From NCBI GenBank assembly GCA_020853995.1, contig JADYXV010000146.1, forward strand, positions 1 to 8,984: a stretch of DNA of 8,984 bases, in the 5' to 3' direction. The translations under genes and the position numbers were made by a program. Source of the DNA: Novosphingobium sp. Lineage in GTDB: Bacteria > Pseudomonadota > Alphaproteobacteria > Sphingomonadales > Sphingomonadaceae. The notes beneath the pieces were generated by a model, which was given only the letters and a program-made list of their open reading frames with translations, was not told the DNA's origin and did not search any database. Shown here one piece after another: positions 1 to 6,222 of the stretch (positions within the stretch are counted from its first letter, which is position 1; every line of letters begins with the position of its first letter).

Positions 1-1067
1 AGGATGTTGGTCTGGAACGCGATGCCATCGATCACGCTGATGATCTGGCCGATTTCATTGGCGGACTTCTCGATTTCGGTCATTGCATCGACAGCGCGTG
101 AGACCACACCACCGCCCGCTTCGGCAAAGCTTTGCGTGTCTTCGATAGTCTTGCGGGTTCCGTTGGCATCCGCAGCGGTTTTTTGAATGGCGGTCGTCAG
201 ATCGCGGGTTGTGGAGGAATTCTGTTCCAGCGCACTGGCCTGTTGTTCTGTGCGCTTTGCCAGATCATCTGAAGCAGAACGGATCTCTGATGCGCCCTGA
301 GCGATTTGCGCGGTGACGGTGGATACGTTGGTGACCAACCGGTTGAGGTCCCGGGTTGCGGCATTCAAGCTATCGCGCAGCCGCGTATAAGCCGCCGGGA
401 ACGATGCCGAAATCGTTGAGGAAAGATCGCCTGATGCCAGCAAGTCCAGGCGGTCGGCAACTGCATCCATCACAACTTGTTGTTCTCGCGCAACGCGGGC
501 ACGTTCAGCTTCGACAATTCTTTCGGCGTCTTCTTTTGCAGATCGGGCGGCGGCTTGTTGGCCGATAAGGTTTACCAACTGCGAACTTAACAGGACCAGC
601 GCGCCTGTTTCGATGACGACGATCACCGCATGCAGAAGAACGCGCAGGATGTTTCCGTTATCGCCATATACAAACTGTGGAACGAACAGATTGCCGACAA
701 GGTGGTGCAGGGCGGTGAGCGTGGCGGCAGTCAATATGGCCCGCCAATCAGCAAGGATCACAATTACCGCAAGCGCAGCAAAAAAGACCATGTGCATGTC
801 GATCATCCAAGGGAAGCCTGACCATTGATAAAGCAGGATCATCGGATAGTTCATGACAGCACCGGCCATCGTGCTTCTGGCGGGCGCATCGCATAGCCCT
901 TGCATGGTCAGCCATGCCGCCAACGCCGCAATTGCTGTAGCTGCAATGGCGGGCATGATGCCGGTTTGGGCAAAGAATGTTCCGCCCCAGACGACCACTG
1001 TGCCGCCAGCACAGATCATGGCCAGGGCGCGCATTCCGACAGATCGTATCTTGTGCAACTCGTCCAT
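1..1067 (-). CDS. Methyl-accepting chemotaxis protein, 3' part cut off by the window edge
   Basis: The reading frame starts at ATG 1067 and stays open for 355 codons to the left edge. Residues about 13-163 are strongly hydrophobic (roughly six membrane segments) and contain the patterns DMHMVFFAALA (90-100), DWRAILTAA (107-115), HHLVGNLFVP (121-130) and RVLLHAVIVVIE (142-153). From memory these belong to a polytopic sensor seen in alphaproteobacterial chemoreceptors, with no large periplasmic ligand domain. Residues 170-245 are a HAMP-like linker with LASGDLSSTISASFP (210-224). The methyl-accepting signalling helices follow (EQQASALEQNSS, 274-285) and reach IDGIAFQTNI (346-355), the conserved hairpin tip that contacts CheA and CheW. 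The frame ends there because the window ends, so the descending helix is missing. The protein should sit in the inner membrane and control the CheA kinase. Family call is firm; the ligand is unknown. Confidence 0.93.
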   Translation of the reverse strand, partial: MDELHKIRSVGMRALAMICAGGTVVVWGGTFFAQTGIMPAIAATAIAALAAWLTMQGLCDAPARSTMAGAVMNYPMILLYQWSGFPWMIDMHMVFFAALAVIVILADWRAILTAATLTALHHLVGNLFVPQFVYGDNGNILRVLLHAVIVVIETGALVLLSSQLVNLIGQQAAARSAKEDAERIVEAERARVAREQQVVMDAVADRLDLLASGDLSSTISASFPAAYTRLRDSLNAATRDLNRLVTNVSTVTAQIAQGASEIRSASDDLAKRTEQQASALEQNSSTTRDLTTAIQKTAADANGTRKTIEDTQSFAEAGGGVVSRAVDAMTEIEKSANEIGQIISVIDGIAFQTNI

Positions 1068-1068
1068 T

Positions 1069-1401
1069 TTAACGATTGCTCCTCGGTGGGCTGATACATG
1101 CAGCCGCAGGGACAGAAATAGCCAGCACCCCTGCCTCGAGCGCTTTTACGAAAGTTTGTTCAGGTGCGTGGTCAAGGACAATCCCGCCAATGACGGAACG
1201 CCCAATGACGCGTGCGTTGTGGGCCAATGCCCATTCCAATGCGGCTTTCCCCCCATGATTGTTGAGAGGAAGCAGTAGAACGGCGCTGCCACCTCGTGGT
1301 GCAAACACCGAAGCGATGAAAACCGCTGCGACAGCGACAGCCAGAATGGCATCTGGCCGCCATTTGCGCAAAGACTGAAGCGTGTTTCGGGTTTGCGACA
1401 T
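1069..1401 (-). CDS. Small hypothetical membrane-anchored protein upstream of the chemoreceptor
   Basis: I do not recognise this 110-residue protein. Residues 1-17 are polar and basic (MSQTRNTLQSLRKWRPD), residues 18-33 form one hydrophobic segment (AILAVAVAAVFIASVF), and the remaining ~75 residues are a mixed, probably folded domain with ALEWALAHNARVIGRSV (53-69) and a hydrophobic end. The frame is taken as real for three reasons: its stop sits 1 nt before the chemoreceptor ATG, a good sigma70-like promoter lies about 66 nt upstream, and no better frame covers the interval. The start codon has only a poor ribosome site (ACAGCAGC before ATG). The topology is either a single anchor or an uncleaved signal with the domain in the periplasm. 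Co-transcription suggests a partner or accessory of the receptor, but that is inference from position alone. Cysteine occurs once, near the C-terminus (ACISPP). Confidence 0.6.
   Translation of the reverse strand: MSQTRNTLQSLRKWRPDAILAVAVAAVFIASVFAPRGGSAVLLLPLNNHGGKAALEWALAHNARVIGRSVIGGIVLDHAPEQTFVKALEAGVLAISVPAAACISPPRSNR
1079..1084 (-). promoter_or_regulatory. Shine-Dalgarno site of the chemoreceptor gene
   Basis: The minus strand reads GAGGAG, 11 nt before the ATG at 1067. The site lies inside the 3' end of the upstream small gene, whose stop TAA (1071-1069) is followed by one A and then the chemoreceptor ATG. It supports the chosen start and suggests translation coupled to the upstream gene. 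Confidence 0.6.
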
Positions 1402-1469
1402 GCTGCTGTTTTAGCAAATGCAACTTTAGGTAAGGCTTAGCCCACCCTGCGCATAAGTACGTGAAGTCT

Positions 1470-1491
1470 CGAAAATATAGGAAGATTTTCG
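1470..1491. repeat. Inverted repeat over the -10 box, possible operator
   Basis: CGAAAAT (1470-1476) and ATTTTCG (1485-1491) are perfect 7-bp inverted arms separated by 8 nt. The repeat covers the -10 box and part of the spacer of the minus-strand promoter, where a repressor dimer would block RNA polymerase. It could be chance, as the arms are AT-rich. Confidence 0.35.
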
Positions 1492-1502
1492 CGGGGTGTT
1501 AA
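1474..1502 (-). promoter_or_regulatory. Sigma70-like promoter for the small protein and chemoreceptor operon
   Basis: On the minus strand a -35 box TTAACA (1502-1497, 5 of 6 to TTGACA) is followed after exactly 17 nt by a -10 box TATATT (1479-1474, 5 of 6 to TATAAT). The expected transcript start is near 1467, giving a leader of about 66 nt before the ATG at 1401. Both boxes and the spacing are good. Alphaproteobacterial promoters are often weaker matches, so this is a fair but untested call. Confidence 0.5.
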
Positions 1503-1582
1503 CGAGGTGTGCCAAAGTTGTCGCAATTTGGAACACCGTCTTATGTTGGATGTGACGGGGTCGCTGAACTAAGGTTAAGCAT

Positions 1583-1610
1583 TTGACTAATCTTTTGCCA
1601 ACTGTAGTAA
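1583..1610 (+). promoter_or_regulatory. Candidate promoter for the PEP-CTERM gene
   Basis: TTGACT (1583-1588, 5 of 6 to the -35 consensus) lies 16 nt before TAGTAA (1605-1610, only 3 of 6 to the -10 consensus). A start near 1617 would give a leader of about 77 nt before the ATG at 1694. That leader holds small dyads, GGTTTAACC (1627-1635) and CCAACTTGTTGG (1634-1645). The weak -10 box keeps the confidence low. The rest of 1402-1693 contains no gene that I can support. Confidence 0.3.
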
Positions 1611-1693
1611 CGTCATGGTTACGGGCGGTTTAACCAACTTGTTGGATTACCGGCCCGGAAAAGATCCAAGCGGTTTTACACAGGGCAAAATTC

Positions 1694-2299
1694 ATGCGGA
1701 CCAACAAGCTAATACGTCTGGCAACGCGCCTGCGGGTTTCGATGGCTGCGCTTGTTGCCCTTGGTATGGCGGGCACGTTCACGGAATCCGTGACGCGCGC
1801 GATGTTCTTGCTGCCCGAAGCACCAGCGGCTGCTTTCGTCAGCGTGGGTGAACCTGAAGTTGTAGCATACTCTGCCGGATATCTGGTTGACCGCAACGGT
1901 ACGCGGCCTGAGGCCCGTCGGCGTGGTGCGCAGCGGTTGATCCCCGGAACGGCGCCAGCCGGCATCATCACGGAAGATGCTCCTGTACCCGTCGCTGCCT
2001 TGACTACCAACAGCAACCCGCTTGCGGACGCTGTTCCCGGTGTTGGTGGCACAGACACCGGTTTGGTGAGGCCTGAGGCAAACCCTCTGACGGCGTTGCG
2101 GACGATACCGTCAGAAACGCGTCCGGGCACTTTTGCAGGCATTCCAACCCAGGCAGATACAACCGCACCCGAAACCCCGCCGCCCGCCGTTCCGGAACCA
2201 CCGGCATGGATGTTGGCACTTGCCGGTATGGGCCTTTTGGCGGCTTTCAAATACGGCAAGCAGTACCTTGGGCTGAAGCAAGTTCCAGCCTTGGCTTAA
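1694..2299 (+). CDS. PEP-CTERM sorting signal protein, likely exosortase substrate
   Basis: This 201-residue secreted protein has a basic N-terminus (MRTNKLIRLATRLR), a hydrophobic stretch at residues 16-29 (SMAALVALGMAGTF) that should act as signal peptide or anchor, and a middle region (about 40-165) rich in Pro, Ala and Thr with no recognisable fold and no cysteine. It ends with the three-part exosortase signal: VPEPPAW (166-172), a hydrophobic helix (MLALAGMGLLAAF, 173-185) and a basic patch (KYGKQ, 186-190). PEP followed two residues later by Trp resembles the PEPxxWA variant known from sphingomonads, with Met in place of Ala. A tail of 11 further residues (YLGLKQVPALA) follows the basic patch, longer than usual. 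AGGG about 9 nt before the ATG is the likely ribosome site. The gene converges on the aspartic protease gene and lies next to the exosortase operon, which supports the substrate role. Its own function (surface or matrix protein) is unknown. A 209-codon frame on the opposite strand is rejected as a shadow. Confidence 0.88.
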   Translation: MRTNKLIRLATRLRVSMAALVALGMAGTFTESVTRAMFLLPEAPAAAFVSVGEPEVVAYSAGYLVDRNGTRPEARRRGAQRLIPGTAPAGIITEDAPVPVAALTTNSNPLADAVPGVGGTDTGLVRPEANPLTALRTIPSETRPGTFAGIPTQADTTAPETPPPAVPEPPAWMLALAGMGLLAAFKYGKQYLGLKQVPALA

Positions 2300-2829
2300 T
2301 TCCTGGAAGGCTGGCCTGACGGCGCGCTGGCCGGATGGACCGTCAACAGGTTACCGTCAATTTCAATGCGACCGATATCGGCAAGCGTGTCCATGCCAAG
2401 CAGCGGGATGGACATGCCGCTGTGCTGTATCGCCACAGGCACGTCCCGAAGCGTGATGCCAGCAGCCTTCAGCGACCGGATCGATGCCAGGTCTACGCTT
2501 TGGGGGCCGCCCACGGTTGTCGCCGTGGCGCGACTGGTTCCTGTGATCCCGGCTTCATCAGCTACGGGACGCGGCAGGATGACCATACTTGCGCCAGTGT
2601 CGATCAAAAAACGGACTGACGATCCGTTTATTGTGGCTGGCATATAAAAAAAGCCGTCGTCCGCCCGTTCTATCACGAGCCTTCCTGCTGAACCGGTAGC
2701 CGGGGCGATATTTCCCGAGGCAGTCCTGACCGTTCCGGTGCCATAATTGGCAACCGGTGCAGGCGATAGCGCAGCACCGGCACCAGCAGCGGCCATTATC
2801 AGCGCAATCAAGGACGGGAAATTCGACAT
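2296..2829 (-). CDS. Retropepsin-like clan AA aspartic protease, exported
   Basis: This 177-residue protein begins with a hydrophobic segment (residues 6-21, SLIALIMAAAGAGAAL) that looks like a signal peptide or anchor. One retropepsin-type domain follows at about 58-166. It has the catalytic motif FLIDTGAS (74-81, Asp77), a flap-like region around TTVGGPQSVDL (104-114), and the closing motif LLGMDTL (143-149). Single-domain proteins of this kind act as homodimers, each giving one Asp; the bacterial family (clan AA, TIGR02281-like) is periplasmic or membrane-anchored. No strong ribosome site precedes the ATG; an AGGA lies 20 nt upstream, too far to be ideal. The gene follows the four-helix protein after a 142-nt gap and meets the PEP-CTERM gene tail to tail: TTAA at 2296-2299 holds both TAA stops. 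A role in processing exported proteins, perhaps the neighbouring substrate, is inference only. Confidence 0.85.
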   Translation of the reverse strand: MSNFPSLIALIMAAAGAGAALSPAPVANYGTGTVRTASGNIAPATGSAGRLVIERADDGFFYMPATINGSSVRFLIDTGASMVILPRPVADEAGITGTSRATATTVGGPQSVDLASIRSLKAAGITLRDVPVAIQHSGMSIPLLGMDTLADIGRIEIDGNLLTVHPASAPSGQPSRN

Positions 2830-2971
2830 TATCAGCGTAATGCCGAATTTCCTGTTGTTAAATGATGCCGGAAACAGGTTAACGGCGCGCTAAGGCTTTA
2901 AAATTGTGGGTGTTTGGCCCTTTGGTAATGCCGCTGTTTTTGAAGGTACCGCGTTTGCCAGACGTCGCCGG

Positions 2972-3913
2972 TCAGTTATGCCATCCCCAAGTTGACCACC
3001 ATTCCTTACGCTGGGGTCCCGGCATGCCTGCAGGCTGATCCTTCCATGCAAGATACTGGCGGTGAAGGTGCTTGTACCAATAACGCTCTGCCATGCCGAC
3101 GGCGAAAATCAGCAAGGCGATCGCTGCAAGTGTCCACGCCGTCCGAACAAACGGCATCCGCACCGTTTCCATTGATGTCACGATCAGGGTTGGCCTTTCC
3201 GCCATTCTGAAGCCCGCATTCTGGTACATTGTGATCAATGGGCCGGGGACCGCAGTTGATGCGGCAACGCCTGCGATTTTGCCATTGCGCACCGGTCCTG
3301 GCTGGCGTGCGTCCACTTCGACAAGAAAGCGGACCGGTTGGTTGGGCGCGGCTTGCAGAGGGGCCACTTTCAAAGAACGGTCGAAAAAGAGGGAATCGGA
3401 TTCGTACAGTGCAATCCGGTCAAGGCGGAGTGCACCTGCCATTTGCAAGCGCGTTCCCGAAGGGATGGGGCCCTCCGAGGAGGTCGCGTTGACTGGCTTG
3501 GCCGTCGCGGTAAGCCCGATCGAGTTTGCATATAGGCCCAACGCCAGCGCGGCGATGCCGACCCCTGCTGCCACGAACAGAAGTTCACGGTACGCCAGTT
3601 TGGAGCGGGTGAGCAATGCTGTCGGTTCCTCGATCAGGAGGTATTCGGTGCGCGCCGATCTGGACCGGGCAACGAGTACGACAATCAACGGAATTTCTAT
3701 GATTAAGGTAAGCAGGGCAATGGTCACCAGCGGGTAGAACCTGCGGAGATGGTTGAATTGCCATTCTGCCAGAAATGCCATCAGTCCGCGATATTCGAGA
3801 AGCTGCCATGACAGGCCAAGCGATACGATTATGGCAAGCACCAAGGCAAAAGTGCCAATCGTGTGCGTGCGGATAAATCGGCGCTTCTTGCCAGCCGGCT
3901 TTTCATTGTCCAT
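2972..3913 (-). CDS. Uncharacterised four-helix membrane protein of the exosortase operon
   Basis: I do not recognise this 313-residue protein. It starts with a basic cytoplasmic segment (GKKRRFIR, 8-15), followed by hydrophobic helices at about 18-37, 61-83 and 111-130, a soluble region at 131-254, a fourth helix at 256-275 and a basic, aromatic cytoplasmic tail ending EWWSTWGWHN (304-313). By the positive-inside rule the 131-254 region lies in the periplasm; it contains alternating beta-like stretches (PVRFLVEVDAR, 193-203; RPTLIVTSMETV, 240-251). The start is supported by GGGGGA about 6 nt before the ATG, 26 nt after the EpsD-like stop, so it is almost certainly in the exosortase operon. 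It may be a scaffold or partner for the exosortase or its substrate, or a component of an envelope export step. No enzymatic motif is visible. Confidence 0.8.
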   Translation of the reverse strand: MDNEKPAGKKRRFIRTHTIGTFALVLAIIVSLGLSWQLLEYRGLMAFLAEWQFNHLRRFYPLVTIALLTLIIEIPLIVVLVARSRSARTEYLLIEEPTALLTRSKLAYRELLFVAAGVGIAALALGLYANSIGLTATAKPVNATSSEGPIPSGTRLQMAGALRLDRIALYESDSLFFDRSLKVAPLQAAPNQPVRFLVEVDARQPGPVRNGKIAGVAASTAVPGPLITMYQNAGFRMAERPTLIVTSMETVRMPFVRTAWTLAAIALLIFAVGMAERYWYKHLHRQYLAWKDQPAGMPGPQRKEWWSTWGWHN

Positions 3914-3939
3914 CGCTATTCCCCCGTCTTTTCGACGCT

Positions 3940-4638
3940 TTATTCTGCCCCAGGGCCCATACCCTGACTGTATTTTACGGCGCTTCCGGATCGACCCTCA
4001 TTCAACAGGCGGACCATTTCAGCGTTGATCTGTTCTTCCAGCCAAATAGCCCGCGCCAGACGTTCCTGGGCAGACGCGGCAAGCGGTGCGGCGTTGCGCG
4101 CAATAACGCGATATGTCGCCCCATCGATAATGACGGGTTCGTTATCGCGCGAAACAAGATCGACGAAGGCTGCGTCAAGTTGTGCTGTATCGATCGTCTT
4201 GTCAGGCAAGCCGGCTGCCTGCCCTGCAACCGGGCTAAGCCTGATCAGTTCCCGCTTGTCGAAGGCCCAAGGTCGGTTGGACACCAATTGGACCAGTTCG
4301 ACATCGTTTGGCTTGCGTAACGTGCGGATGATCTTGCGGCGCAGGGCGGCAACGAGCAGTTCTTCGCGGCTGCGGCGGAACGCGGCAAGATATTCCGGAT
4401 CGGCATCCAGCCCCTGATCGCGGGCGGCCTGTACCAGTAGCTTCCGGTCGATGATCCGTTCCAGCAGCATTTGCGTGCTGATCTTTGCTTGTTGTGGTTC
4501 AGCGGCAAGATCGCGGCGGGTTATTTCGGTCCCGTCCAACTGGGCCAGAACCTGGCCATCTGGCGCAGCAGGACTGCACCCGGCGATGATCGGCACAAAG
4601 GCTGCGACAAGAGACAGGAACGAGGGCAGACGGTGCAT
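3940..4638 (-). CDS. epsD: EpsD-like SurA_N-type lipoprotein, putative peptidyl-prolyl isomerase
   Basis: The 232-residue product begins with a lipoprotein signal, VPIIAGC (15-21), so Cys21 should be lipidated and the protein anchored facing the periplasm. Residues about 28-115 look like the N-terminal SurA/EpsD chaperone region (VLAQLDGTEITRRDL; MLLERIIDRKLLVQAARDQG; AFRRSREELLVAALRRKI). The rest (120-225) is shorter than a normal parvulin domain but keeps elements of its end, including YRVIARNAAPL (176-186), a late helix and AVKYSQ (220-225). EpsD proteins occur beside exosortases and are annotated as PPIases; activity here is doubtful because the catalytic domain is reduced. The ATG at 4638 lies 2 nt after the EpsI stop. 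A GTG at 4644 overlapping that stop would add two residues; ATG is preferred because GGGA sits 10 nt before it. Translational coupling to EpsI is likely either way. Confidence 0.75.
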   Translation of the reverse strand: MHRLPSFLSLVAAFVPIIAGCSPAAPDGQVLAQLDGTEITRRDLAAEPQQAKISTQMLLERIIDRKLLVQAARDQGLDADPEYLAAFRRSREELLVAALRRKIIRTLRKPNDVELVQLVSNRPWAFDKRELIRLSPVAGQAAGLPDKTIDTAQLDAAFVDLVSRDNEPVIIDGATYRVIARNAAPLAASAQERLARAIWLEEQINAEMVRLLNEGRSGSAVKYSQGMGPGAE

Positions 4639-4640
4639 GA

Positions 4641-5312
4641 TCACGCGTTCCCGAACAACAAGCTGGCGGCACCGGGCGGCATTTTTGCAGCCGCGTCAGT
4701 GGCGAATTGACGCAGTTGTGCAATTGCAGCCTCACCCTCGAATTCGGTGGTCGAAAGTCGGACGATGATGCCGTCCGAAAGCCTGCCGGAAAAGAAGCCT
4801 TTGAAGATTTGCAGGCGCACTTCCCATTGCGAACGCGGAAACGCATCGGCAACCCTTGTCCAGAACAACACCGTCTCCCTGCGGTTGCCACGTTGCGCCA
4901 CCATGATCCGTGCAGGAATAGTCCTGCCAGCAAGGGTTATCGCAATATCGGTCAAGCTGGTGATCGTGAAGCCTGACGACGGATAGCAGACTTCCGGGCG
5001 ATGCAATTGCAGCGAATAATCCTGAATGGACCCGTATGCCATCAGGCAATAAAGCGATTTTCCGCCAGCGTTGCGGTAGCCCTTCATCACTTGGGCATCG
5101 TAAATCGCATTTTCCAGACTGGTAGCCACGGGCAGGACGAAATCGGGCAGGGTCACGCTTTGCCATGCGCCAATACGGTCTGGCGCTGCTTGTGCCAAGG
5201 CGGTCGTTGATACGGCTGTAGCGCGCCGCTCCGGCTGGCTTAGGTACGTAAGTCCGGCACCTGCGGTCAGCGTAAGGCCAATCAGCATTTGCCTTCGGTC
5301 AAACTCCGTCAT
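4641..5312 (-). CDS. epsI: EpsI family exosortase-associated protein
   Basis: The 223-residue protein matches the EpsI (DUF3485) family, found as a separate protein or as a C-terminal domain of exosortases. The family signature is clear: IGAWQSVTLPDF (47-58), YRNAGGKSLYCLMAYGSIQ (79-97), and HRPEVCYPSSGF (104-115), corresponding to the usual HSPEVCYPGxGW. Cys109 is in that motif. A hydrophobic N-terminal segment (about 9-24) should place the domain in the periplasm. It is preceded by DRRQMLIG (5-12), which resembles a twin-arginine export motif. The ATG overlaps the exosortase stop as ATGA (5309-5312), so the two are translationally coupled, as expected for a partner. The molecular role of EpsI is not established; it is thought to assist exosortase function in the envelope. 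Confidence 0.92.
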   Translation of the reverse strand: MTEFDRRQMLIGLTLTAGAGLTYLSQPERRATAVSTTALAQAAPDRIGAWQSVTLPDFVLPVATSLENAIYDAQVMKGYRNAGGKSLYCLMAYGSIQDYSLQLHRPEVCYPSSGFTITSLTDIAITLAGRTIPARIMVAQRGNRRETVLFWTRVADAFPRSQWEVRLQIFKGFFSGRLSDGIIVRLSTTEFEGEAAIAQLRQFATDAAAKMPPGAASLLFGNA

Positions 5313-6178
5313 GCACGTTTCCTGAGGACGAGTGAAAGCAAACGATCGACACCCAGGCTGAGCAATAGTGCCACTACAAAGCTGATGAAGCCGGACATGG
5401 GGTGGACGAACGACCCCAAAACGCCCGTCCCGTACCAGTGCACAGCCAGCGCCAGCATGGCCACGCGCATAAGGTTTGCGCCAAACGCGATGGGGAAGGC
5501 AAATATCAGAAGCGCGGCAATCCTGATCGGGTTGTCTTTGTGCATCCAGCGCGCATACAAAACGCTGACGGCTACAAGGCTGATTGTGGAACTTAATCCT
5601 GCACAGGCCAGTTCAACCGATAGCTCGTATTGGTCGATATATAGCATATTGCCCCGATAGGCAGCTTCGAACTGTGCCAACTGCAAGAACCAGCACACAA
5701 ATTTTGCAAGGGCCGTACCCAGCCACGCACCGGCCGAATAGGTCAGGCTGTATGGCAGGGGCAGGACCAGAAGCAGGTACAGCAGTGGAAACCACAGCCT
5801 GCGCAGGACGTCCCACCCGTACAGCCAGTAAAGCGCAGCAACCAAAACGATCCACGCCGCTGTCACCGCCAGAGTGGTGAACGACACGGCAATCGCAAAA
5901 GCATAGATGACCAGTCCGGCCACCATGAAGGCTGCAAAAACGAGGCTGTACCCTTTGGCATATCGTTCGTGCAGGGCGCGCAACTCATGCCATAGGACGG
6001 CAAGGCCAAGAATGAGCGTCAGAGGCCCGACGCTGCCAGCTTCGGTCTGCCATGCTGTTTGTGCCAGTAGCGAAAACATTGGCGCTGCCCATAGCAGCGC
6101 AGCGGCAATGGCCAGCAACCATGGCAAGCGGCTTTTGAGCGTTGCCAATCCACCATGTGCAAGACCTTGCGAATTCAT
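5309..6178 (-). CDS. Exosortase, intramembrane cysteine protein-sorting transpeptidase
   Basis: This 289-residue polytopic membrane protein (about eight helices) is an exosortase: it is predicted to cut substrates at the PEP motif and transfer them in the envelope. The three expected catalytic residues are visible: Cys192 in ELACAGL (189-195), Arg238 in GANLMRVA (233-240) and His259 in GSFVHPMSGF (255-264). The conserved helix end FPLLYLLLVLPLP (130-142) is also present. The usual motif is EACSGL, so Ala replaces Ser after the Cys here. It may belong to the sphingomonad exosortase type called V, but I cannot confirm the subfamily. The ATG at 6178 is chosen, with GGAG just before it, although at tight spacing; a TTG at 6202 would add eight residues and has no ribosome site. 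It is first in an operon with epsI, epsD and the four-helix gene. Confidence 0.93.
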   Translation of the reverse strand: MNSQGLAHGGLATLKSRLPWLLAIAAALLWAAPMFSLLAQTAWQTEAGSVGPLTLILGLAVLWHELRALHERYAKGYSLVFAAFMVAGLVIYAFAIAVSFTTLAVTAAWIVLVAALYWLYGWDVLRRLWFPLLYLLLVLPLPYSLTYSAGAWLGTALAKFVCWFLQLAQFEAAYRGNMLYIDQYELSVELACAGLSSTISLVAVSVLYARWMHKDNPIRIAALLIFAFPIAFGANLMRVAMLALAVHWYGTGVLGSFVHPMSGFISFVVALLLSLGVDRLLSLVLRKRA

Positions 6179-6222
6179 ACACTCCGACGCGTAATAGCCC
6201 AAATGGGTGTGGCCGGTTATCG

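Noticed and set aside
853..1278. 141-codon plus-strand frame opposite the chemoreceptor start and small gene
   Set aside because: It crosses two minus-strand genes and has no domain; the minus frames carry the receptor motifs and the ribosome site.
1584..1598. Sigma54-like element TGACTAATCTTTTGC before the PEP-CTERM gene
   Set aside because: Spacing and the TTGC half fit, and PEP-CTERM genes are often sigma54-controlled, but the essential GG at -24 is GA. A sigma70-like reading of the same bases is at least as good.
1630..2259. 209-codon minus-strand frame opposite the PEP-CTERM gene
   Set aside because: The plus frame has an export segment and a full sorting signal at its end; the minus frame is low-complexity Gly/Ala/Arg with no motif, as expected of a shadow in GC-rich DNA.
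2837..2933. Repeated 9-mer GTAATGCCG (2837-2845 and 2925-2933) and loose CCTGTT/AACAGG dyad before the protease gene
   Set aside because: Short, common-composition words with no link to a promoter box; chance is the simplest explanation.
3093..3737. 214-codon plus-strand frame opposite the four-helix protein
   Set aside because: The minus frame has clear membrane helices, a ribosome site and operon spacing; the plus frame shows no coherent domain.
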